Source of the DNA: Podocnemis expansa
Lineage: Eukaryota > Chordata > Testudines > Podocnemididae
Direction: 5' to 3'
Assembly: GCA_007922195.1 (NCBI GenBank)
Contig: ML682090.1
Span: 2,021,612-2,085,611, forward strand
DNA: 64,000 nucleotides
Shown: piece by piece, positions 56,759-64,000 of the stretch
Layout of the letters: the number at the start of each line of letters is the position of its first letter
Position numbering within the stretch: the stretch's first letter is position 1
Program-made: the position numbers and the translations under genes
The notes under the pieces: model-generated
Database searches by the model: none
What the model was told of the DNA's origin: nothing
Seen by the model: only the letters and a program-made list of their open reading frames with translations

Positions 56759-56907
56759 GTGGGGGTGCTGCAGTATGGGGAGAAAGCTGTCCACGAATGG
56801 ACCCTGCAGGATTACCAGACGGCAGAAGAAGTGGTGGAGGCAGCCAAGAACATCAGCCGGCAGGAGGGCCGGGAGACTCGCACAGCATTCGCCATCCACA
56901 AGGCCTG
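56759..56907 (+). CDS. ITGA10: ITGA10 exon 7: alpha-I domain, MIDAS threonine
   Basis: Residues 203-251 plus two bases of C252. The acceptor is CATTATAG and the donor CTG|GTATGG. The peptide begins VGVLQYGEKAVHEW and continues to an EGRETRTAF stretch, where T242 is the expected MIDAS threonine. It carries one NIS glycosylation site. Intron 6 before it is 5.76 kb. Confidence 0.96.
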
Positions 56908-57744
56908 GTATGGGGAATGGCAGGAGGGCTTTTTTTATGGGAGCCGAGCATGTGGATCTTTTAGGTGGCTTTGAAGAATCTCAGCCCATGGTCATTTTTA
57001 ATTGTGGCGTCTGCATTTCTTAGCAACCCTAAGCTCCAAATATGTTGGGGGTGAATTTCCAGAAACCAAAAATTCCCATATACTTGGGAAGAAGATGTAC
57101 TCATGATATTTTTCTCCCTGAGCAGAACCAGAGAATAGGGGGCCTCTTGCAAGGGGATGATGGTAAAGTATTTGGTGCTTATAGATCTCAGATCCCCGCA
57201 CTCAGCACAAACTGTGTGCAGCTGACACCACTGAAATGCAGTGAGCCCAGGAGTCAAGAACAGCTGTTTATAATGCAGGGCAAGCATGAGGAAGGAGAAA
57301 TTCACCTGAGGAGAGGCAAGTCCTCACTCATCTGTCTAGTTTTTAAGACTGCTTTAGCAGATGCCAGCACTGTGAACATCAGGCAGCTCAAGTGCGTGGA
57401 CAGGAAGGCTATTTTTCCAGTCCAAAAGCTGCACATCCTCAGCTCTTTTTCGCTCCTTGCTGATCAGGATCAACAAACCTACCTGGCTGCCTGTAACTGT
57501 TGCCTTGGAACCCTGGAAGTGTAAAAATTGAGTGTAAAAATTGGTCTCTGTGTGGGCAAAGATTTCCTTAAAGGGACAACTGGTCCCATGGCTCACATTA
57601 ACAGAACCAGAGTGAAGTATCCAAGCTGAGTGCAAGAGGAAATGTAGTTTGTAGCTGGGCTGGAATGCCTGGCCTCTCAGGAACTGAGACTGACATCAGG
57701 GAGAGCTGATGAAAGGCTGGTCATGGGAGTTCTGTTCTCAGCTG

Positions 57745-58005
57745 GAATGGGGATAGTGTTATGGCGAGGAAGGGTGACCCAGGGGTTAGGCTACTAGTCT
57801 GAGATGGGAAGGACTGTGGATCAAGTCTCTGCTTTGCTACAGGCTACCTGCATGACCTTGGTCACCTTACTTAGCATCTCCATGCCTCAGTTCCCCCAGC
57901 TGTAAAAGAAAGGTAATAGGCTGCTCCGCTTCTCAGGAGACTGAATTTGTTATAGATTGTGAAGCACACAAATATGATGCGAATGGGGAAGGAGTATATC
58001 TAGAA
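57745..58005 (+). mobile_element. near-complete CORE/MIR-like SINE
   Basis: A tRNA-like head (GTGACCCAGGGGTTAGGC), then TGCATGACCTTGGTCACC, ATGCCTCAGTTCCCCCAG, CTGTAAAAGAAAGG and a tail with TTATAGATTGTGAAGCAC. It is the most complete SINE in the window. Confidence 0.75.
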
Positions 58006-58202
58006 GCACCTGTGTGACAGGTTCCCAGGGATCAGCCTATGAAAATGTGCTATCTTTCCCCTTGCTCTAGGACAAGCATGTCAAACTCATTTGCTGTGCT
58101 GGACCAGATTTGACTTGAATGTACTTCAAGTAGGACATACATACCATAAATCAAAATACTAGGGCACGTTCATGGCATTGCAGAGTGCTGTGTGTGCAAG
58201 AC

Positions 58203-58267
58203 TGTGCTCCATGAGACCACTCACTCTCTCTCTCTGTTAGGGAGAGAATGTGGTCTCATGGAGCACA
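58203..58267. repeat. strong hairpin
   Basis: An 18-bp perfect inverted repeat, TGTGCTCCATGAGACCAC against GTGGTCTCATGGAGCACA, continues inward as partly paired CTCTCTCT / AGGGAGAGA. A third relative, GGTCTCACAGAGCACAG, lies near 58828. Confidence 0.8.
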
Positions 58268-58275
58268 GGCTTACC

Positions 58276-58456
58276 TAGTGGCTCCCAACCTTTCTGCTGT
58301 CATGGCACACCTTGATACCTATAATTATTTTGAGGCACAGCACCATATAATCTCCAAATTAACTCATGAATATTCATGAGTCGATCCATAGCTCTTCTAA
58401 TAGTTTATCAAAAAATTGTGTGCCTGTGTGCCTGGTAGACTGGTTGGGAAATGCTG
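58276..58456. mobile_element. short hAT element, AGTGGYTCCCAACC family, nested
   Basis: Ends TAGTGGCTCCCAACC / GGTTGGGAAATGCTG. Flanks GGCTTACC (58268-58275) and GTCTTACA (58457-58464) match at 6 of 8. The core CTCATGAATATTCATGAG is shared with 62300-62508. Confidence 0.75.
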
Positions 58457-59394
58457 GTCTTACATACCCAGCACTCTGTGATGTCGCAAGACTTGACACT
58501 CTTAAAGCACGCTCTCTCTGCCTTACTCTACATTTGGGGCTTTTCCGTCAGCAGTCAACTGCCAGTGATTCAAGGAACATAAAATTCCTTGCGTAACTGG
58601 AGGTGACTTTCTTACCCGCCGTTACACATTAGGGGAAAGCCAGCCACGAATCACTTGCGGTTGGTTTTCCCCTATGCTCCCTGGCCCCCGCGACTTTTGG
58701 GCCGACTGCCAGGAGGGGCGCAGTGAGTTCATGCACTCCATGAACGACTCCCGGAACGCCAAGCTGATGGCAACGATTTTGCTGCTGTCAGTAAAGACAT
58801 AACCCTCTGTCAGGGAGCGTATGGTCTCACAGAGCACAGTCACAGGCTGGATGGAAGAGGTACATGGGCCACATATTTGACACCCCTGCACTAGGATGAG
58901 ACATCACAGGAAGCCATATCTGTGGCAGAAACACTCTGGCTAGCTAAATCAGTACCTTATACCAGCAAAGCTTACCTAGTGTAGACAAAGCTTCTAGCGG
59001 TAAAGCCGTACTTTTTCTAGTATAGGTTTTTCCCAGGGCCAGTGGGAGAGGGGACACTAATACCAGGTCCCTGAACTTGGGTGGCCCCAAAAGAGGAGTA
59101 ATACCTGTGAAAATTAGCTACTGACTGCTCCAGAAACAAAGAGGAGGGGCTGCAGAGAACGTGATATACTGTGATCCAAAATGTCTCTCCACGGGCCTGG
59201 TTGTTATTCTACCTCCCCATCCCTGAAAGGAGCAAATTGCTCAGGCTGAAGGGCTGTTTTGCCAGTGTAAGCTGTGTCCACACCAGGGTACTTGCCACCA
59301 CAGCTGGGCCAGGCAGGGGCTCACACCACCTAGCTGACAGCTGCGCTGGCAGACATCAAAAACAGAGCTGCCTATTGCTAAGTGAAAATGAAAT

Positions 59395-59660
59395 GTGAGT
59401 TTCAGTCCAGTTCGAGGATGGCAGTGGACTGAGCCTCCAGATACCCAGGCACAATCCCCAGCTCTACCACTGACATACTGGGGGACTCTGGGTGAGATGC
59501 AGCCTCTCTGTGCCTCAATTTCCCCTTCTTCCTTTTGTCTGTCTGTTCTTTTTGGACGGTAAGCTCATCAGGGCAGGAACTCTCAGCAGGGATTTGTACA
59601 GCCCTTGTGCATGGGGCCACCCCAACAATTGGTTCACTCATTGGCAGTCTGCTGGGTGCT
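59395..59660 (+). mobile_element. CORE-SINE-like element ending just before exon 8
   Basis: CCCCAGCTCTACCACTGACA, TGTGCCTCAATTTCCCC, then GTAAGCTCATCAGGGCAGG and TTTGTACAGCCCTTGTGCA. It ends about 110 bases before the exon 8 acceptor. Confidence 0.65.
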
Positions 59661-59768
59661 GGAGGCTGACCCTGCCAAGCAGGACTGGGAACTGGACCTC
59701 TCCCAGCAGGTGACTGACTCAGTCAGTACTAGAAGCTCATTCTACGTCTTCTTCCTCTGTTGTACCAG

Positions 59769-59919
59769 CTCAGAGGCCTTTAGCCCAGAGAGGGGGGGCC
59801 GGGAAGGAGCCACTAAACTGATGATCGTGGTGACTGATGGTGAGTCCCATGATGGGGATGAGCTGCCGGAGGCCCTGGCTGAATGTGAGAAACGCAACAT
59901 CACACGTTATGCTATTGCG
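59769..59919 (+). CDS. ITGA10: ITGA10 exon 8: alpha-I domain, MIDAS aspartate
   Basis: Residues 252-302. The first base completes C252; the exon then reads SEAF and, further on, LMIVVTDGESHDG, where D275 is the third MIDAS acidic residue. An NIT sequon follows before RYAIA. The acceptor is TGTACCAG and the donor GCG|GTGAGT, phase 0. The peptide between the cysteine and GGR matches the variable loop of alpha-10 in length. Confidence 0.96.
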
Positions 59920-60114
59920 GTGAGTGAGCAGTGCCAAGGGACTCAGTGCATCAGTTAGTGCTGTGTGAAAGGTCCAGACCTGCTTGTCTGGTACTCGTGC
60001 CCTGGGCTGGTTGATGATGAACTTTAGGGAGAAACTGGGGAAACCAACCTCCTCTTCCTGTGTCAACTCTTCTCAACGTAAGAGTGGGCACATGGAGGAG
60101 AATGTGGACATAAA

Positions 60115-60237
60115 ACACCTGAATTATATTTCCCATGTTGCAGCATGGCCAGGGACTCCCATGATGCAACTTCCATCTCCAAGAGGAAAGACTGTGGTGC
60201 ATCATGGGAGATGTAGTCCACACAGTGACCCCCTTCC
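60115..60237. repeat. inverted-end element carrying ZNF143-like motifs
   Basis: Ends GAATTATATTTCCCATG and CATGGGAGATGTAGTCC are inverted; the centre has CTCCCATGATGCAAC. The minus strand at 60198-60218 reads ACTACATCTCCCATGATGCA, close to the long ZNF143 (SBS) motif. A second copy is at 62175-62283. Confidence 0.65.
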
Positions 60238-60239
60238 TC

Positions 60240-61160
60240 AGTCAATAAATTGAGTTGGCCAATCTCAGTTACCATTATTTATACTCTCAACAGACAATAA
60301 AAGTTTTGTTTTGAAGCATTTTTTTTTCAAATGTTAGCCCAAAGGTGAACAAACTGCAGTCCATGGGCTGGTATCTTTTTTCCGGCCTGCCAACTGCTGG
60401 CAGTCCTGAGCTGCTGCAGGATGTGGGAGGGGAAGGGATAGCAGCAGCTTGTGCCAGGGCCAGAATGCTGCTGCCCCTCCGTCCCTCTCCCAGGTCCTTG
60501 GAGAGAGTGCCTTGTACACTCTGGGTCCCATAACTGCTGCCTACCTAATAATAGGTGGGGGGAAATTATCCCAGGGCAACCACTGGATGCTTTAAATTCA
60601 TTTACTGCTGTGTGAGAATGCCAAGTAAACTTGGCAGGCCAGAGATTCCACTCTAGTGTATCTTAACTCATGTTAAGCTGCTATGGTAGCTTCATGAACA
60701 TTGGTAGCTAACATGATGAATAATAGCGGTTGCTACACTGCCTTGTCTACAGTGCAACGTAGCAAACAGATGGAATCCATCTCAGAAGTGACTGGTTTGG
60801 TGTTCTGCCCTTAAACACACCAGCCCTGACCAGCTTCCAAAGGCCAGCAAAGGAAAGTCATGGCTTCAGCTTAAAAAAAAATCAGAATCAGAAAGTGTGT
60901 TTTCAGAAACTGCAACTACAGGTGTAAAAGCCAAGAATACTTCAAATGACATACTTTCCACAGCCAAGTGCAGAGTGTCTTTCAGTTACATTCAATGGGC
61001 AATTATGCAAATTAGATTTGCACATGAGGCAGTAACTAAAATGCAAGAAAGAGACCCTTGAGAAAAACAGATAATACGCACGAGTTATGCTGACTGCTGA
61101 TGCTTCAGCTAGAGATGGAAAGACCTCTTGATATTCAGAGCAAGCCTATGCTAGAGGGTG
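60240..61160. other. no gene seen
   Basis: Intron 8 sequence without recognisable exons or clear repeats; AT-rich toward the right. Confidence 0.45.
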
Positions 61161-61165
61161 ACGTA

Positions 61166-61519
61166 GGGTACATCTACACTGTATGTTTAAGTCGACTTAA
61201 AGCTCTGTCTACATTGCAGGGCAATAAAGTCGACTTTAGCATCAGGTAAAGTCGACTTTATTACTTCCGTTTATAAAGTCGACTTTACAGTTAAGTCGAC
61301 TTTATTAAGTCAACTTAAGGCAATGTGGAGTTACTAAGTCGACTTAATAAAGTCGAATTAAGCCCAGGCACCCATTTCAAGTTGACTTTATAAAGTCGAC
61401 TTAATGTAGGGTAGCCTTACTAAGTCGACTTAATAAGGTCTACTTAAAGTCAACTTTAAGCAGACTTTATTAAGTTGACTTAATAAAGTTGACTTTGCTT
61501 TTATAGTGTAGACATACCC
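61166..61519. mobile_element. miniature element built of AAGTCGACTT palindromes
   Basis: 354 bases with ends GGGTACATCTACACT / AGTGTAGACATACCC. About a dozen exact or near copies of AAGTCGACTT, TTAAGTCGACTTAA or TTTATAAAGTCGAC fill the interior in a nested fold-back layout. Confidence 0.82.
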
Positions 61520-62050
61520 ATACTCTAATCTGATCAAACCTTTTATGTTTGCAGTGCAGGTATCTAAGGCACAAGCATCAGTTCATGGTACTACTAATCA
61601 GAGCCACTAGTATGGTCACACTTCCAAGAAAACCCCTGGATATTGTTGTCCAGCCCTCCAAAAAATTTTGTTTCGATGTGGTTCTCAACGTAAAAAGTTT
61701 GCCCACTCCTGTGTTAGCCATTTACATTTTCAAAATAATTAATCATTATGAGTTCTAAGTATTTTTCCTGATTTTAATTTATTAAATATGGACAGTCGTG
61801 AGAAACTGGATGGGGTCAGACCATACATATTTAATGACAGTAGGCATTGAGATTGAAAAAGCAAAGGCTGTTTATATATAAAGGTTAAAGACTTTTAGTA
61901 TAAGTGTTAAAACAGAATTTTTCAAAACTCACATTTCAAAATATGAAAAATAAATACCCTTATATCTAACTCTAACATGTTCTCAAAATTTCTTATTTTA
62001 CCCATCTGCAATTTTTAATTATTAATCAAGCAAGATATTTTTTGTAGGAA
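61520..62050. other. AT-rich intron sequence
   Basis: No gene is seen. GTTTGCCCACTCCTG near 61698 looks like one hAT end without its partner. Confidence 0.4.
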
Positions 62051-62055
62051 GATTG

Positions 62056-62057
<2 letters not shown>

Positions 62058-62091
<34 letters not shown>
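62058..62091 (+). repeat. (GT)n microsatellite
   Basis: Seventeen uninterrupted GT units, a likely polymorphic marker in intron 8. Confidence 0.97.
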
Positions 62092-62094
<3 letters not shown>

Positions 62095-62174
62095 TGTTGT
62101 TTACCAACATTTGCCAGTTAAAAAGCTTAATCTTTCCACATCTATCTATAGAGGAGCATAGGAGCAAGAGGCAG

Positions 62175-62283
62175 CCAAATTACATTTCCCATAGTGCGCT
62201 GTGGCCAAGGACTCCTATGATGCAACTGCCTCCTCAAAGAGGATACAGTGTGATGCATCATGGGAGATGTAGTCCAACCCGTG
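62175..62283. repeat. inverted-end element carrying ZNF143-like motifs, second copy
   Basis: Left AAATTACATTTCCCATAGTG; centre ACTCCTATGATGCAAC; right GATGCATCATGGGAGATG then TAGTCC. Same arrangement as 60115-60237 and same orientation, about 2 kb apart. Confidence 0.65.
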
Positions 62284-62299
62284 GCACTAATCTGTAGAG

Positions 62300-62508
62300 C
62301 AGTGGTTCCCAACATTTTCTCTGCCATGGCACACCTTGCTACCTTGAATTAATCTGAGGCACACCATTATATAGTTTTCAAATGAGCTCATGAATATTTA
62401 TGAGCCAATCCAGAGCTCTTTTAGTAGTTTTTCAAAAAATTGTGTGGCATACCCTCTCAGACCTGATGGCACACCTGTGTGCTGTGGCACACTGGTTGGG
62501 CAACACTG
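62300..62508. mobile_element. short hAT element, CAGTGGTTCCCAAC family
   Basis: 209 bases, ends CAGTGGTTCCCAACATT / GGTTGGGCAACACTG. Flanks CTGTAGAG (62292-62299) and CTATAAAG (62509-62516) match at 6 of 8 around TA. It lies about 250 bases upstream of exon 9. Confidence 0.83.
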
Positions 62509-62761
62509 CTATAAAGGAAACAGAGCAGGAGGTAACCATACTATAGTTCTTATGAGGCACAGTGGCAGTATTTCCAAACTGAATTTTTTCAGTATTCAGA
62601 TTTCTGCTGGAAAACAGAAAATTTCTATTGGGAGAGAGGAAAAAAAAGCACACATTTCCCATGCACCTCATGGTGAGAGACTCCTGCCCAGTTGTGTGTC
62701 ATGTTAGACATGGATTAACCACATGAAGGTGACACACTGCTCAATTGTCCTGTTTTCTCAG

Positions 62762-62927
62762 GTCCTAGGTCATTACATGCGCCGACAGCAGGATCCTCAG
62801 TCTTTCATCAGAGAAATCAAGTACATCGCCAGTGACCCCGATGAGAAATACTTCTTCAATGTGACTGATGAGGCAGCCCTGAATGACATTGTGGATGCCT
62901 TAGGAGATAGGATCTTCAGCCTCGAAG
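62762..62927 (+). CDS. ITGA10: ITGA10 exon 9: end of alpha-I domain
   Basis: Residues 303-357 plus one base of codon 358. It starts VLGHYMRRQ, alpha-10-like and unlike the VLGYYNRRG I recall for alpha-11, then [19 protein letters not shown] and [13 protein letters not shown], the C-terminal helix that shifts when the I domain opens. The acceptor is TTTTCTCAG and the donor AAG|GTAACC. The gene continues past the window: the rest of the propeller, thigh and calf domains, membrane helix and tail are not here. Confidence 0.97.
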
Positions 62928-64000
62928 GTAACCACAATAAACCCTTGGACTAACTTTATGTTCTGTCAAGTTCAGCCTCTGCTAACTCCCTTCTAGATCT
63001 TGTACTGTCTTTTCCAACATCCTGCTCTACTGTAAATAACCCATCAAGGAAGTCAACAGAAACTAAGCAAGGGCTGAGAGAGGGATAGGCTGGATATACT
63101 AAGCACAGATGTGTCAAGGGAAGAATTTAGGGTGACCCCATGATCACCCTAGAGATGCCATTCCAGCTCAGTGTACAGATCCCAAAAGATGACAAGTAGT
63201 AACACTGAAACTTATCTCTGCATTCTTCAGGGTGCATGAGTCATAGTGTTTAAAGCCAGACAAGACCACCAGATCATTCAGTGGGTATCAATGGCCACCA
63301 GCAGTTTCCACAGCCCATACATGAAACCCAACAACCAGAATTAGAACAAAATATCATAGCCCTCGGAAGATAAACATTGCTACAGGCAGAGACCAGGTGG
63401 GACCAAGGTGCACCACTGCTCAAGGCCCCTGCCATGGCAGGGGACTGATTAAATGAGGCATGCCCAGGTGATCCACTAGCAGGATTCCTGAGAGACAGAG
63501 AAAGTTCTTAAGAATGGGTTCATTTTGGCAGGGGAATATATCCCCTAAAGAAGGCAGGTGAAATGTGACAAAGCACCATGCCGAGTGGCTAAAGTGTTGA
63601 GTAACAAGAATGCAGGATATAATAAGAGAAGACACTGGGGTCAGTGTTGCTGACTCTCTCAATTTATATTGTGAGTCTCACAATATTTGATGGTTTTCTG
63701 TCTTTAAAGCTCCAGCTTTTGGAGTCACATGATTAACGAGAATCCTGGCTTTTGTTTCTTTTAAAAAGTAAGTTCTTAGCCCTTATGTCTGTGGGGAAAA
63801 CCTTCATAAATGTGACACTTACAGCTGAAAAAAGATGGTAAATAAGAAGTCCCACACCAAGTTAGGTCCTTCCTGAAACATGGACCCTCTTTCTCCCATT
63901 CCCCCTTAGCATTCTACAAATATCAGGGGCCCTTCCTGGCTCTGAATCCTGTGGGAAGATCCAGAACATAGTGAGAGTTCAAAGTTGGATGTCATATATT
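62928..64000 (+). other. start of ITGA10 intron 9
   Basis: Begins GTAACC. No further ITGA10 exon is found before the window ends, and no clear repeat apart from weak SINE- or CR1-like traces around 63230-63300. Confidence 0.7.

Larger units (their letters stand above)
58073..58888. mobile_element. hAT element, TGTCAAACTC family, with a coding-like core
   Basis: Ends CAAGCATGTCAAACTC / ATATTTGACACCCCTG. Flanks CTCTAGGA (58065-58072) and CACTAGGA (58889-58896) match at 7 of 8. It is related to the short copy at 38113-38300. It contains a hairpin (58203-58267), a nested hAT (58276-58456) and, at 58600-58860, a sequence with open frames in both directions. Confidence 0.8.

Noticed and set aside
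57042..57524. Plus-strand open frame of 160 codons just after exon 7
   Set aside because: Lies in the intron following a good exon 7 donor; no acceptor and no similarity to integrins.
50868..62927. Possibility that the integrin is ITGA11 rather than ITGA10
   Set aside because: The peptides FQGPPEAQFGY, MLVGAPWDG and VLGHYMRR match alpha-10; alpha-11 reads differently at these places (for example VLGYYNRRG, from memory).
1..64000. CRISPR arrays, tRNA or rRNA genes, bacterial operons
   Set aside because: No regularly spaced direct repeats, no intact tRNA fold beyond SINE heads, and the spliced integrin gene shows that the DNA is vertebrate.

Overview
This window is vertebrate nuclear DNA, most probably from a turtle (a crocodilian is the main alternative). 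It carries the first nine coding exons of one integrin alpha gene, recognised as ITGA10 (integrin alpha-10, the collagen-binding partner of beta-1 in cartilage). The exons lie on the + strand from 16367 to 62927, all with GT/AG introns and consistent phases. They encode about 358 residues: signal peptide, start of the beta-propeller, and the inserted alpha-I domain with its metal-binding residues. The rest of the gene lies beyond the right edge. The reptile assignment rests on the repeats: CR1 LINEs, CORE/MIR-like SINEs, Ty3/Gypsy and DIRS retroelements, many hAT elements, and miniature elements with GGGTATGTCTACAC-type ends.

Layout. 1-160 is the end of a palindrome-rich miniature element. 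435-4320 is a decayed minus-strand DIRS element (gag-like zinc-knuckle region on the right, reverse transcriptase on the left), interrupted by a hAT element and a CR1 tail. 4982-14075 is intergenic repeat sequence, including a minus-strand CR1 split by three successive hAT insertions. 14440-14563 reads as one good minus-strand exon of an unidentified membrane protein. ITGA10 exon 1 is at 16367-16418, and intron 1 (18.3 kb) runs to 34732. Exon 2 is at 34733-34844. Intron 2 (11.4 kb) holds a complete but dead Gypsy element (36025-42400) that itself contains several later insertions. Exons 3 and 4 follow near 46.3 and 46.8 kb, and exons 5-9 at 50.1, 50.9, 56.8, 59.8 and 62.8 kb.

Apart from ITGA10 and the orphan exon, I see no intact gene. 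Most other open frames are chance frames, GC-rich repeat frames or transposon remnants. The richest signal is transposon archaeology: many hAT insertions keep readable 8-bp target duplications, often centred on CTAG, so the order of insertion can be read. No CRISPR array, rRNA gene or bacterial-type system is present.
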